NCBI GenBank assembly: GCA_948567375.1
Contig: OX419756.1
Coordinates: forward strand, 66,752,552 to 66,816,551
Source of the DNA: Lunularia cruciata
Lineage: Eukaryota > Streptophyta > Marchantiopsida > Lunulariales > Lunulariaceae
Length of the DNA stretch: 64,000 nt
Direction: 5' to 3'
The translations under genes were made by a program, and so were the position numbers. Below are positions 31,330-44,203 of the stretch, one piece after another. Below the pieces are notes generated by a model that saw nothing but the letters and a program-made list of their open reading frames with translations, searched no databases and had not been told where the DNA came from. Position 1 is the stretch's first letter; the number at the start of each line of letters is the position of its first letter.

Positions 31330-33305
31330 AGTTGCAGGAGAGGAGAGGGACTGATGCGAGAAGACATCTATAATTCTTGAGGGCTCTCTAGCATATAGCA
31401 CTGGAGTAATTAGTAGATTCTCTTCTTTTTTCAATTTCGGTTCCATTGGTACCTAGATTGAAGACTATGGAGAATGGAGTAGAAAGTTATGAGGATTTTT
31501 AGCCTTTTTAGAGTGACCATTACACATTGAGAGTGATAGGTCGGGAATTTTGATTTCCAATATCTTGGTTTTCATGATTAAGTTCCATGGAAATTTAGTT
31601 TGAAAATTTTGGAGATGGAAATTGAAAGTTATAAGAGTTTATAGACTTTAGGGTTTGGAGAGATTGTTGTATTACGTGAGTTAGGATGTGAGGGGTTGTG
31701 GTTTTGCAGATATAGGGAGATATGGAGAGGAGCATCATGTGTTACTATCATTATTCTTGTGCTAGCCATGGCTACACCTTCTCATGTGGGGTCGCTTAGA
31801 GCGGCTCGAGATACACCATGCCCGGTGTATCATCGACACTTTACCTCACACAAGGACTATGATTAGACCACTTGGGATGCCCACTTGAGACAAGCGAACA
31901 CATCAACAGCAATGACACTTGGGATTACGCATGCTTCTTCTATCACTTTGTTGATCATTCCAAGGATATCAATAGAGTCGTGAGAGTGGTTAGCTTCTCA
32001 AGCGGGTTGCATTTTGGGGTTATTTGGGACTAGTTTTCCATGTCCACATCTATTCTATACCCCGCACACTCCATGATGAGGCTAGACATGATTTTTGCCT
32101 ACCACTTAGATCATTTGGCACGTGATCCTTTGGATGAGTTAACATGGTTCATATTCCCCTTACTCCCTTGATGGTGTCTTCGTCATGCTAGAGAGAGGAC
32201 GTGCGGGGCATAGAGAGGTGGCTGCTAGATTTTGTTGCTTCCGAGCGGGGGATTGGGCAGCCCTTCAAGAGGAGTCTATTAGGGCTACACAATTTAGGAG
32301 GCAGGCATTGCCATAGGATACCACTGAGTCCACTTGATTACAATGGTGTAGGATATTGAGTCAAGCGAGAGAGTTTAGTAGAGCGATGCGAGTGCTACAT
32401 GGTGAGTCCTACTGATGAGACTATCTCTTCCCTATGCTCACTACATCCTATAGCAATAGAGGAATTACAACTAGAGGTCTTAGATTATCAGCTTGAGTAG
32501 CCTTTATGTCTTGATAGGTTGCTATTTGCATAGGCATTGTGCATTGCCCCTTGCCTTTCCTCAAGAGGCTTGTCAGGTATAGTTTATGAGCACCTTAGAG
32601 ATTGCTTCCAAGTTGATGATCCTTCTAGTGGTTTTACCAAGTTGTTTCAAGTGGTTGCAAAAGTAGCAAGAGGAGACATTCCTATGTTTGTTAGTTGGGT
32701 GTTAGGTGCTAGTCGACTTCTCACAATGGAGAAGGACACGGAGGGCATTAGACTGATTGGTATTGGAGAGATCTTTTTGCATTTGGTTAGTTGTACCATT
32801 GTCCTTCAGCATCTCACTTTCAATAGTACCTCAATCCACATTAGTTTGGAGTAGCTACACCTAGAGGATGTGAGGCTATATCTCTAGGCATTAGAGCACT
32901 CTTAGATATCCATCCAGAGTGGGTCATCATATAGGTGGATATTGAGAATGCTTTAGATAATGCCTCATGGGCATCCATCTAGAGAGCTTAGGGAGGCTGG
33001 TGAATCCTTGGCAAATCTCATTCCTTTTGTGTGGTCTTTTTATGGCTCTCCTGCTTCCCTTTACTACCAGCATGGTTGTTCACAAGAGGGAGTCACCATT
33101 TTGGAGTCAGCTGTTGGTACACGCTAGGGAGATCCTTTGGTGGGGGGGGGGCCTTATTTGCCATGGCTCACTTTAGAGCTCTCCTTGGTAGATGATACAC
33201 ACATTGTAGGCCATGCAGATCAGATTAAGCAGGCCTGTGACTACTTGCCTACCAAGCTACATCTAGTAGGCTTGAGAGTCAAGATGTCAAAGTGTAGGGC
33301 TTGGT
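31330..33305 (+). mobile_element. LINE copy 3, degenerate, cut at the 3' side by element B
   Basis: It matches the LINE at 20460 down to about 18390: 5' UTR (31330-31740), the start region (ATGGCTACACCTTCTCATG near 31768), the zinc-finger region and the RT up to just after motif C/D (32537-33322). Many stops and indels are present. At the site of the TGA in the 16.8-20 kb copy this one reads CAA (about 32298), so the ancestral codon was probably CGA. The LINE is cut after 'AGTGTAGGGCTTGG', where the LTR of element B begins. Confidence 0.82.
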
Positions 33306-33755
33306 TGTCACGCCATTTGTAATATCGTATCTAGATTGCTCAAACATTGGAGTTCCAGTAATAGTAGTTAGAGTTATTTCAACAGTTTCTCAAAGACTAC
33401 TTTTTGACAGTCAGATTTTGTATTAGGAGTACTGACTTCATGGTGGAGCCCACCGTTACTTTGCACCATTTGCACTATTGAGTGTGCCGTCAGTGTACCA
33501 TTAGGGTTTCAGACCAAGCTCAAGTCCAAGGGGTATACTTTTGAAGTGCAGCTCTAGAGAGCTCACTTCTCTAATGTTGAGCCTTCGAGTTCTTGGCTAT
33601 GGTGGACAGAGGCCAGCGAGCGTCACCTGGATTCTCTTAGCTAGAGTGGGTGTGGTGTGAATGTAATTAGTGTCTAGTTGTTGGTAGTTTATAGAGTGAA
33701 AGATCAAGTACTGATCTGAGTTGAGTTGAGTTGAAAGTGGTAAACAATCTGATTA
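33306..33755 (+). repeat. 5' LTR of element B
   Basis: It runs from TGTCACGCCATTTG at 33306 to CTGATTA at 33755 and matches the 449-bp repeat of element A with substantially more substitutions. It is followed by the same CATCAGAGAAGTGAA junction as in element A. It is directly adjacent to LINE sequence at its left end. Confidence 0.82.
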
Positions 33756-34999
33756 CATCAGAGAAGTGAAATCAAGGAAAAATTGGGTACAAGAACTTTG
33801 AGTGTTGGTGGTATCTCCAAGCTTGGTGGATCATTGGTAGCTTGATTGAAGTTCAGTTTTTCCCTAGTGTGCAAAAGCTCATTGCTTGATGGACATTTTG
33901 CAATAAGGTAGACGGTTTGCGGAAGCATTGGCTAATTTTTGAGCACAAAAAGAGCAAATTTCAAGCAGTGGTTATGATTTTGAGCTCAAGAGGTGAAGGC
34001 AAGACCAATTTGTTGCAAGTTGGGCTCAAAAAGTAAAATTGAAGGTGGAGCTGTGAAGTTATTCTTGTGAATTTGTGATTTGGAGAAACCCGTGTTTCCA
34101 ATTTGGCTCTAGTGAAGAGTTAGCTGGGGATTTGGTGGTCAACCAACTTTAAGGTTTATGTCAGATTTTGGCTGGATTTTACGTCAGATTTTGGCCAGAT
34201 TAGGAGGAGTTTTGCTAGTTTGGAGGACTTTCACAAATTTGGAGGAGTTTTGCCAAATTTTGGAGGAGGTTCAAAGTGGCAAGAAGAAAGGCCTCATTTG
34301 GGCATTTAGAGGCTTCAAGGCATAGGGCTATGGGCTATGAGAGGTTGTGAAGGCCTAGAAAGGCCAGCAAGCTAGCTTGCTGGCGTGAGGCTAGCTAGTT
34401 TAGAGCAGATCTTGGTCATTGGTTGGCAAAATCTGCCCATCCTACTAGATTGTGTACAACAAGGTTTGACCCCTAGATTTCTTGTTCCTAGACTGGTGCC
34501 CTAGCCAACTGGTCCACCCTCACTTGTTGTCCCGGTGATTGTACCACTATTATCTATACACTTGTAGCTTTGGCTAGGAGAGGCAATTTGATCCCATTCT
34601 TGGTGATCTTGGTACCTTAGGACTTAAATACGAGCTTCTCTTATGTCAAATGCTAAATGGTGGCAGAGTCAGTCCCATGTTGTTTTATGAAATGGAAGGT
34701 TTTCATTTAGATTTCTTGTGATTGGACTCCCACCATTCTCTGCTTCTTTTTTGTGCACCATGTTTGTATGAGGTGCCCTGACTTTTGAGCATTGGTGCTC
34801 TGGTGTGCTCTTGGTAGAGAGGCTAGAGTGATGACTAGTCAGACTATCTTTGTTTCTCTCCGGTGAGGCATGAAGTGATGACCTGCAGACCATGAGAGTG
34901 TGTGTTGTGATGACAGGTTATAGGTTGCTCTTTCCCCTAGTGTAGTTATCTCAGTTAGAGTTACATTAGTGGGTGGTGCTTAGTTGGTATTGCACTTGG
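33756..34999 (+). other. Untranslated leader of element B
   Basis: It aligns block by block with the element A leader, including the SINE-like head (minus strand, about 34460-34530) and the iterated GGAGG/TTTGG blocks. No open frame of interest. Confidence 0.65.
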
Positions 35000-35755
35000 T
35001 GGAGTACTTACCGTGGCAACTTGTAGTTGCAGTTTGTAGTTCCAATTTGCGGTTGCAATTGTGGTTACTTTGTCACGACAAAGTTTGTTGGGGATTCCAA
35101 AGGAGTTAGCCATGTAGTATGCAATGGGTTTACTTGGAGTGGCACTTGGTATCGGCTTGTATCTCTGGTCCCAATGAGGAAGGAGATTGAATCTGAGTTG
35201 GAGTTTGACACAAGAGCTGATTTAGTTGAGAGTGTACTTGGTGTGTCCGCACCATTGTTGTGGGACATGGATGAGATTTATGGGGTCTCCAAAGGCCCTA
35301 AGCGTTACTCTAGTACTGTGGGTACCATTGAGTTGGATGACTTCATCCAAGAGTTAAATAGTTGGTGTGATTTGCAGCAGATGCGGAACCCGACTTTGTA
35401 CACCCTTCATGGCATAGAAGGGGTTGTTTTAGCATCTGGAAGATCCACCGATAGATGACTACCATGAGTTCAAGAGAGCTCATTTGGAGAAGATTGAGTT
35501 ATGGAGATAGTATTGGTCTCCAAACTATGTCTTTATCACTTCAGGCTCGGTGGCGAGGAGTAGATTGGTTCTACCTATGAGTTCTAGCTCGAGTAGTATT
35601 GGTGGAGCTAGTGGAGGTGCACTAGCTGAAGATAGTGCTACAACGAGTGGAGATACTATTGCAGAAGGTGGTGTGCTATTGAGGTTTAACTCCATGGAGG
35701 AGTTCTTCCAGTGTTTGAGGCAAAACTACCAAGGAGTGAGGATTGATAGCTTAAT
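35000..35755 (+). pseudogene. Element B Gag fragment
   Basis: The frames at 35027-35458 and 35550-35755 match element A Gag in order: a region with MDEIYGVSKGPKRY, DDFIQELNSWCDLQQ, the Ser/Gly linker and FFQCLRQNYQGVR. The match ends abruptly at 35755, where the LTR of element C begins, about 65 codons before the end of the element A Gag frame. Confidence 0.8.
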
Positions 35756-36715
35756 TTTGAGTATCAATTCTATGTTTATGTTTGTGAGTATGTGGAGAAT
35801 TTTGAAGTGCAAATCAATGTGCTTGTTGGATGTTGGATTCCGTAGCCTTGGTCTTCATTCTGTGTGTTTGATCCCGAGTGAATTGCAATCGGAGCAATGC
35901 CTTGATAGATCTAAGATGAATTGTAGTGTTGGTAGCATTTTGCATTTGTGAGTGCAACGTAGAGTTGATGTGAAGCAATTTTGATTAGGGAAGTTGTGCC
36001 TTCAATGGAGGGGTGGAACATAATTTTGAGGCAAAGTCATTTTGCATTGAAGTGCCATTTTCAAGAGAAATTGAATCTTGAATCAATCAAGATTTTTGGA
36101 AAGATTTGATGGAGTTGTGATTATGTGTGACAAATTGTTGTGACAAGACTACAAGTCAGTGCTTGTTACTCTCTTTTGGGTGTAGTTTCTATGTAAGAGA
36201 TTAAAGATGCAACCAAGCAGAACTCAGATTGTTACTGTTTGACTTTGTATTTGACCAATTCTGAATAGTATCTATATGGGAACAAACTTTACTTACCTGA
36301 TAATTGCAAAAGTGAGATTTTCCGGGTTGTCACATGAGTGTAGCGCAGTGTTGATGTGAAAAAATTTTGATTGAGGAAGTTGTGCCTTCAATAGAAGGCT
36401 AGAACACAATTTTGAGGCAAAGTTGTTTTGTAGTGAAGTGCTATTTTGAGGAGAGATTAAATCATCACAATCAAGATTGTTTGGAAAGATTTGATGGAGT
36501 TGTGATTATGTGTGACATTTTTGTGTGACAAGACTACGAGTTAGTGCTTGTTACTCTCTTTTGGGTGTGGTTTCTACTTGACAGACTAAAGATGCAATCA
36601 AGAAGAACTACTTGTTACTGTTTGACTTTGTATTTGGACTTTTTCACTAGTATCTCTATGGGAACAAATGCAACTTGCCCAATTACCGCAAAAGTGATAT
36701 TTGCCTAATTGTCAC
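35756..36715 (+). repeat. 3' part of the element C 5' LTR with an internal ~385-bp tandem duplication
   Basis: It matches the last ~580 bp of the LTR at 41184-44881, from the 'CAATTTCATGTTTGTATTTG' region to the end. The final ~385 bp is present twice: 35950-36334 (ending GGGTTGTCACA) and 36336-36715 (ending AATTGTCACA). The first ~3 kb of the LTR, including the LTR ORF, is missing here. Confidence 0.8.
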
Positions 36716-36723
36716 ATGATTTT

Positions 36724-36741
36724 TGGTGCCGTAGCCTGGGA
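36724..36741 (+). promoter_or_regulatory. Primer-binding site of element C (Asp-tRNA type)
   Basis: TGGTGCCGTAGCCTGGGA begins nine bases after the LTR end (CACA at 36715). It differs at only a few positions from the tRNA-Asp primer-binding site common in Athila/Tat gypsy elements. It fixes the 3' boundary of the LTR. Confidence 0.75.
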
Positions 36742-36839
36742 TACAAAATTTGGGAGTAGAAGAATATGAAGCCAAACTTTAAATTGGGTTTGGAACTAGT
36801 ATGAATGTCTACATTGAGAGACCAATGGGAAGAGAGAGT

Positions 36840-39430
36840 TCAAAGATGAACTTTGCATCATGAAGAAGAAGAATGCCAAAAGATCTAATCTACTTTTGAT
36901 CAAAATGAACAGGAGGCATTGGACTTTCAACTTCTTTGCAAAGTTCAAGAAGCCTTGCAAGAATTTGAACAAAAGAAACGTGAAGCTGGGTGGCAAGGCT
37001 ACTTCTTGTCTCCATCTTCCAAGAAGAAGAAAGACTCCATTGTGCAAACATACTCATTGCAACCCAGTACACCGATTTCCCCAAAAGTTGTAAAGGAAGT
37101 TGAATTTATAAAGAAATTCATTCACAAAGAGATAGCACAAACCTTAACAAAAGAAGAGTGCCAACATCTCTTACAAACAATTCCTCAATTGGCTTGAGTG
37201 AATTTTCACAAACAATTTCAAAGTGTTGAACCTCTTACTTTATTTCCAATCAAAGTCAACACCATCAAAGAAGAAGAATCTATCAACAAATACCCCACTT
37301 CAAACTTGACCAATTGGAACCCTTGGGCTATCAACACGACGTCAACACTAGCTAGTTCCTTGGATCCATCAAGTTCAACCTTACCACAGCCAATTCCACC
37401 GAGTTGAACAATGACTTTGTTACCTGTCACCCAACATGCCTATCAGAAGTATAAGAGGATAGAGCAAGATAAAGACCCCGATGAATTCATCAAAGAATTT
37501 GAAGTCATTTCCTTTGCCAATGAGTAACATGAATCGGCGGATCACTTGCAGATTTTCCCCAGTCTACTCCAAAAAAAGGCTTAGAGTTGGTATATGCATG
37601 TAACCCAAAAGGAGTTCATACCAGCAAATTGGGCAGACTTGAGAAACAATTTCTTGGAATGATTTTGAGAAGTTGATTATGACACAAATGTCTTCATGGC
37701 ACTCAACAATCTGGACCAAGGAAAGAAGGAGAAGTTGAGAGACTACTCTAAGTGGTTCATGGCTCTCTTGAATTGAGTCCCAAAGTAATCAAGTGTGGTG
37801 GGTTACTCCAATGCCCAAGCCATTATCTGGTTCCTAGGAGGACTATCACCAGAGATTTGTATCTTTGCCAGGGAGAGGAATGTAACTTCCCTAGACAAAG
37901 TCCTCAAACATGTCGCCTGATACAAGGTGGCCCACTCTCATTCTTCCAATAACCAACAGAATCGGGAGAGGAAAGGCAAGAAGCCTAGACAAAGAGCTTC
38001 TCGTAGTACATCCCATTCTTCAAAGGAATCCTCCACTTCTTCAAGTTCTTCTTTGGAATCCAAAGAAGAGTAAAAGCCAAGAAGATTACAAAGATGCAAA
38101 GAAAAGAAATTATTGACACCTCTAGCAAAGATTGTACATAAGGCAGACAATAAGCTGGATACTCTTATAAAAGAGTTTGTGGATTTTAAGATCCAAATGA
38201 TTGGGGCGAAGGACCAAAGAAAGTCTCCATCATTTGGCAGATCCAATGTATGGTGCACCGCATGTGGCAAGTCAGGCCATGCAAATATGGAATGCCATAC
38301 TTGTAATGCATTCCTAGTGCAGCAGATTGATTGGGTCCCGGGATGGAACCAGGAAGAGGAAGAGGAGGCGGTGTACCAAACTCAAGAGGTACTACCTCAG
38401 GCAAGCACATCATACCAAGGTCCAAGGTATAGACCAAGGGAGTAAAACCCCAATGCTCCCCCATGAAGACCACCAATGAGCAACCAAAATTGACCTCAAA
38501 ATGTTACACCCAAACCATGGTTTAATTGTGGCTTGATGGGACATTGGTCTCCAAACTGTCCAGAGCCAAGATGGCAAATAAGGTATGTTCTCTTATGTAG
38601 GAATTGTAAAGGATTGGGCCATATGGGCAACCAATGCCCTCATCCGCCAAACCCAAAGCAGCCTATGAAATATGTACAGACCCCAGCTGAGCATGTTGTG
38701 CTTCAAGTGAAAGGAGATACAACTATAAATTGTATAACACTTGAGGAGGAGAGACCTCAAGAAGGGAGCACAACTTTTAAAGGTGAATGGCCGGACCTCA
38801 AAATTTTGAAGGTTGAGACACACTTGAGTAAGAAGAAGCGTGATCTTGAGGAACTAAGTACTACATCTTTGTCTTCATGAAAGGCAAAGAGACTATGCCC
38901 AAAGGCTATTCTTTCTGCCAAGGAGGAAAAGATTCTAGCAAAGCAAAAGCTAAAGCTTTGTAGAAAGAATTCATGGAAGTAGTACTCAAAACTTGGCAAA
39001 TGAGTTTGGAGGAGGAGATGAAGACTAAGCCTCCAGTTTTCCAATGGACATCAGATCCAAAGTGAAGGATTTGATCCAAGCAGAGGTGGACCAACCTGAG
39101 GAACATCGGGTCAAGACCACCAGTACTCCAGTCACCATCATGAAGCACCCCAAAGTCAAATTTGAAAATGGTGAGACTTTGAACACGAAGACAAAGGCAA
39201 AGAAGGTGAAACTGGAAGGAGTACCTGAATATGATATTGTAACGGATTTGTCATCCATGAGTGCAAATGTTACATTCAAGCAACTGTGGGAAGACAATAA
39301 GCTGCATAAGAGGCAGCTAAGTTCCGCCCTCAAGAAAGTAAGGGCAATATCTAAAAAATACCTACCAGCCATTTATCATATTGAACAAGAAGATCTGGGA
39401 TCTCCCAAAGTTGATGCATAGATTGCAAGA
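36840..39430 (+). pseudogene. Element C Gag with zinc knuckles
   Basis: Frames are broken by at least six stops. Recognisable parts are a charged N-terminal region (36860-37197), a capsid segment around 37430-37790 (DEFIKEFEVISFANE, SWYMHVTQKEFIPANWADL, LRDYSKWFMALL) and a Ser/Lys-rich linker. Then come knuckle-like CCHC blocks: CTACGKSGHANMEC (38257-38300), a second lacking one Cys (CGLMGHWSPNC, near 38530) and CRNCKGLGHMGNQC (near 38600). The last ~500 bp before the protease codes for a Lys-rich spacer. Confidence 0.75.
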
Positions 39431-39433
39431 TGC

Positions 39434-39904
39434 ATGACCACATCGATACTCATTGATTTGGGTTTTGGTGTGAATGTCATGACCAAAGATATTGCAAATT
39501 GGTTGGGGTATCATATGTTTGAACCAACACTCCGAGTTTTGAAATTTGCAGACCAAACTAGGAGGCGGCCATTGGGCATGCAATCAAACATTACCACAAT
39601 CATTGGAGGGGTACCTTTCAAATTGAACTATATTTTATTAAGACTTGTAACAAAGACAGGTTACCCATTGTTGATCGGAAGACCCAGGTTGTATAGTGCC
39701 CAAGTTGTGGTGGATTGGCACCAACAAAAGTTGCAGTTTAAGGCCATCTCGTCCAAGGACCAGAAGTTGGTGACTGTAAGTTGGACAAAGGTTCCCCACC
39801 TCAGGGAAACAACTTTGTCAAAAGACAAGGATGAATCCAAAGATTCATCGTCTTTGTCTTTAGAAGATTTTGATGATATAGTCCAAGTCAATTACTTGGA
39901 ATGA
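39434..39904 (+). pseudogene. Element C aspartic protease
   Basis: The frame starts TSILIDLGFGVNVM. The family has D-S-G at this place; here Ser is Leu (TTG), one C-to-T step from TCG. The downstream GYPLLIGRPRLYSAQVVVDW is the conserved C-terminal ILGRPWL-type block of OTA gypsy proteases. The catalytic triad is therefore defective. Confidence 0.75.
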
Positions 39905-39997
39905 TACAAGGTAGACGTCAATGACAAAGACCCATATAACTTGGCCTCATGTGAAAATGACTTGGAGGAAGGGGGTTTGATGGCAGCTTAACTTGGA

Positions 39998-41183
39998 TTG
40001 AGCCAAGTGAGTCATGTTGAAGGAGTCATCAACCCTGATGATTGTCAAGATGTTGTTTTGGGTGAAGGAAGAATCTCAAAAATTTCAAAGACAGTCACTT
40101 CAAAGGAATTTGCAGGATACACTACACTGTTTATAGAATTCCATGATGTATTCACCTCATCTATTGATCAAATGTCAAGTATTCCACAAGAATTTGGAGA
40201 ACACCAGATTGGTCTGGTTGAAGGTGTAGTTTTGGTTTGGCAAAGACAATACCACCTGAACCCAAAGTACTTGCTCTTGGTAAAAGATGAAATCAACAAG
40301 TACTTAGGGGCTGGAATAATACTTTCTATCTTAAGCAATGAGTGGGTCTCACCCATTGTCATTGTCCCAAAGAAGAAATTGGGACGATTTGAGTGTGCCA
40401 AGATTTTTGCAACTTGAATGCAATTACGAGGAAGTATCATCATCCCTTGCCTTTTACTAATACAATTTTGGACCAAGTAGCTGGTCATCCTTGCTATAAT
40501 TTTCTTGATGGATTTTCAAGGTATAATCAAGTATCCATCCGAGAAGAGGACAAGGATAAAACTACATTCACCACCGATTGGGGCACTTTTGCTTACAATC
40601 AAATGCCCTTTGGGTTGTGTAATGCCCCTGCTACTTTCTAGTGGATGATCAATGAAATATTCAAGGATTTTTTGTGCAAATTTGTGGAAGTCTTTGTTGA
40701 TGATTTTTGTGTGTTTGGACAAAGAGATGTACATTTGGATTACCTATGCCAAACTTTTGGAAGATGTTGGTTTGTCGGTTTGTCATTACACTCAAAGAAA
40801 TGCTTCTTTGCAATGATGGAGGGAATTCTTTTGGGGCATCGGGCGTCAAGCTGAGGTATTGAAGTTGATGTCAAGAAGTTTAAAGTTATCTCAGCCTTGG
40901 AATCCTCTAAACCCATTCGGGAGTTGAGAGCCTTCTTGGGACATGTCGGATACTATAGATGTTTCATATCAAACTATGCGGTGCTTGCTGCGCCCTTGAC
41001 AAAACTACTGAAGAAGTCTAAAGACTACCTGTGGGAAGCAAGTCAAGAAGAAGCTTTCAAAGTATTGACGAAGAAATAGGTTGAAGCACCAGTTATGAGG
41101 GCTTTGAATTGGGAGTGCTCTTTTCATGTATATGTGGATACTTTGTCCATGGCAATTGGAATAGTCTTGAGTCAAAAGAACAA
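39998..41183 (+). pseudogene. Element C reverse transcriptase and start of RNase H
   Basis: Open pieces (39998-40417, 40393-40641, 40645-40854, 40897-41079) carry RT blocks in order: GIILSILSNEWVSPIVIVPK, CQDFCNLNAITRKYHHPLPF, FLDGFSRYNQVSI, MPFGLCNAPATF, VFVDDFCVFG (catalytic FVDD) and ELRAFLGHVGYYRCFI. RNase H begins near 41100 (FHVYVDTLSMAIGIVLSQKN) and is cut at 41184 by the solo LTR. Frameshifts near 40400 and several stops are present. Confidence 0.82.
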
Positions 41184-41749
41184 TGTGGTACCCACATTTT
41201 TTGTTTTTCTAGGGTTGGTAGTGTTTAAGAAATGAAGTAAGCACAGAAAAGTCGAATTGTGGACAAAGAATGGACAGAAGTAACTGCGGAGAAAAGCCAA
41301 AGAAGCTGACATCGGATCTGATGATGGAGGTACTCGGAAGAGGAGTACGCCAGGAATGGTCTGAAGATCACCGTCTTTGGATTGGAAAATGTAGGAAAGA
41401 CGAAGACCGTTTAACAACCTCTGTACGTGGCAAGAAAGTACATTTTAAGAAATGGCGGGGGCAGGAGAATCATGTCTTGATAGTGACCGTGAGTGCACAT
41501 AAAAGAGAGAAAATCACCGACAAAATTGATTGAAGAATGACTGCAATTCGGGGCAATATAAAATTGTGACTGCGTAGGAGGAATTCGAACACTCAGAGTA
41601 AATTTCCAATTCCTTTGAGTAGTCTTCCTGCAGTAATGCGTGTCCGGAAGCCCGTCAAGAGTGAAATTTTCTGGAACCCTGAGGGAGTTAGAGTGTCTCG
41701 TCCAAGAGAGGGTCTGATCTTCCAACATCGTAGAACGAGAGAACAAATC

Positions 41750-44083
41750 ATGGCAAAGAAGGTGGCCAACGCGCTGGTAGTGAGAGGTTTTGCAATTCAA
41801 AGAGTAGATGTAGTAGCTAGAATCAAGGTCTTGGTTAGACTTTGTATTACCTTTTTAGCATGGAACTGGAATTTTAGTTTCCCGGGAGTGATGGCAGAGA
41901 TCACTGCTAGTAATTTTGAGGAGAGTCCCGAGGTGGAGGGGAAGAGAGGCAATCCGGCTCGATGGACTGATTCGGATTGGAAATTAGTATTGGGGAAAGA
42001 AGCAGGAGAGCCGACAGGGGTCACCTTCTATTGGAAGTGTGATGCTGCAGAGGAGACGGCAGAGATCCGTAACTCATTTTTTGCTCCAAGAACTACGAAT
42101 GGTTACAAGGTGGAATCCTATCGAGACCCGATCCAAAGAAGTATCGTGGGGGCAATGATGGCCATGTTCAAGCCAGAGCAAACAACCTACGTGACCATGC
42201 AGTAGGCAGTCTTCTTTCATCAGATGTTTGCAGGAGTACCAGTGAATTGGGCGAAGGGCTTCCATCACCGAACAAGGCAGATGGTGGTGAATTGGAGAAC
42301 GGGCTTGCCACCGCATTATTTCGCACCGTTTGCAGCTCACTTCTACTTTGGGCTGAACTTGCTAACCAAAGACAAGCATCATCGTATGGTGTCGCACATG
42401 CACCCCAATTTGAGACGAGAAGCAGACAAAGACGAGCGTCAGTATATGCTACATCTGTGAGAAAATGACGAGTACTTTGCAAGGACGGGATAGTGGAAGA
42501 TCGAAGATGTTACCAGTCCAAAGACAAAGAAGCAAAGTAAACCCGAAGAAGCCAAGTTGTCACCCATACAACAAAAGACTCGGAGGCTGATGTTGAAGAC
42601 CGCTAAAGTTGTAAGAGGGGCATCATCGGGATCGGAGTCTGATGAAGAAACTGAGTCGCAGGAAGAAGACTCTGAAGAAGAAGAGCTCACATTGAAAAGT
42701 GAGGAGTCTGGGAGCGAAAGTGAGGGAGAACCAAAAGTCCAGCAATCGGTGGTAATAAGTGAGGCTGGTGAGGCAATGGTGGAGAATAGGCCAAGACCCA
42801 AAGCGAAGGAGGAGTATCTCGCGGGGCCAAGTTCAAGAGGCAAAGACAAAGATAGTGCCGATACAATGAAGATACAAAGATCGCGACTTTGGATGAAGGA
42901 GCCAATGACGGAGGAGAAGACTCCAGACAAAGGTGACAAGGAAGAAGCGGAACACTTTGGGATATCGTATTTGACAAAGGTAGTAACACCACTGTTGGAA
43001 TTGTTGAAGGAGCATCAAAGAGTAATTCCTCAAGATTGCAGGAAGGGGATGAACGAATTGTAGATGGTGAAGTATATGTTGAAGGAAGTGCAGGAGCTGT
43101 AGGAGCATCAAGTTCAAAGAAATAAAGAAATTGAAGATCTTCGGAGGGAGGAAGACTCGAGGAAGAAAACACTGAGCCTAATACAAGGAAGCTACGCAAA
43201 AAAGGAGAAGGAATTGCAGAAGCAAGCCGGAGAATTGAAGGAGCAGGCAATGTGGCTGAGCAAGATGAAGGAGGAAGTGAGTGATGTGCGCATCGAAAAT
43301 GTTCATTTGAAGGTGATGACCATCGTGATGGAGCAGGAGTTGGACAGCTTGAATAAGAGTGCCGCCGCAAAAGATCAAGCATGGCAGAGAGAGTTGACGT
43401 CCAGGCATGAAGAAGAAGAGCGATTGCGAGAACTTGTCAAGAGCGTGGAACAACAGAATATGCAGTGGTCAGAGGAGAAGAAGATACTAGCTGCAGAATA
43501 CAAAGATGAGTTGAAGATGTATCAAGCGGAATTAAAGGTAGAACGCTCTCGCGGATATGAGTTGGAATCAGTAGGAGACCTTGCGGGGAAATTAAGAGCG
43601 ATCTTAAGCACGGAGGCTGAAGGAAGATTGGAAGAAGCTTGCCTACATGAGTTGAAATTACTTGTGCAGGAGACTAGGAAACGAAAAGCCAAGGACGTGG
43701 ACATGAACACCTTGCTAATTTGGTTGAGAGAGCGTGTAGATAGGAAAATGTTAGAGGTAGAGAATAATGTTAGTCTTAGACTAGATTTAGTCAATTCTGA
43801 ATTAGAGAAGATTTGGAAGAGTGTGACAATGGAAATGAAACCCGATGTTGGAGAAGTAGGAACTCAAGTGTCATCGGACTTGCTAATTGACACTTTAGTG
43901 AAGAGTGGGTCAAGAAATAAGAGTGTAGAAGGAGTAATTTGGAGCTCAATTGTAGACTGTAGTGTAGAAGTTGTAGAATTAGTGACGAAATTAGTAGAAT
44001 CAGTCATACCCGAAGAAGGTGAAATAGTAAGAAGATCATCCGGTTTGGAAGCCGATGATGAGGTCAACATCGGATTGGGATAA
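41750..44083 (+). pseudogene. LTR-encoded ORF: unknown N-terminal domain, acidic linker, coiled coil (solo-LTR copy)
   Basis: From ATG at 41750 (MAKKVANALVVRG) about 778 codons are readable with four or five in-frame stops and no net frameshift. Several stops fit CAG-to-TAG or CGA-to-TGA when compared with the copy at 59481-61916. Residues 1-240 form a domain with conserved ITFLAWNWN, RGNPARW, YKVESYRDPIQRSIVGAMM and PFAAHFYFGLNLL phrases. Residues about 255-390 are acidic and Ser-rich (ESQEEDSEEEE). The remainder is heptad-rich coiled coil, ending with LHELKLLVQETRKRKAKD and a tail with DDEVNIGLG. No signal peptide or membrane anchor typical of envelope proteins was seen. I do not recognise the family. 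Function is unknown. Confidence 0.75.
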
Positions 44084-44203
44084 AAGTCTATTTAGAGTTA
44101 AGAAAGGACAGATATGAAATGATAGTTTGTCACTTGGGATCTGTAGGTAGGAAAAGATGTTAGGAAGCGGTGTCTAGGTAGGCGAGTCTGCCGTTTGCTT
44201 TAG

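Noticed and set aside
42687-43382. 231-codon Ser/Pro-rich open frame on the minus strand
   Set aside because: It lies antisense to the acidic and coiled-coil part of the LTR ORF. Its Ser/Leu/Pro-rich composition is the shadow of Glu/Lys-rich coding.
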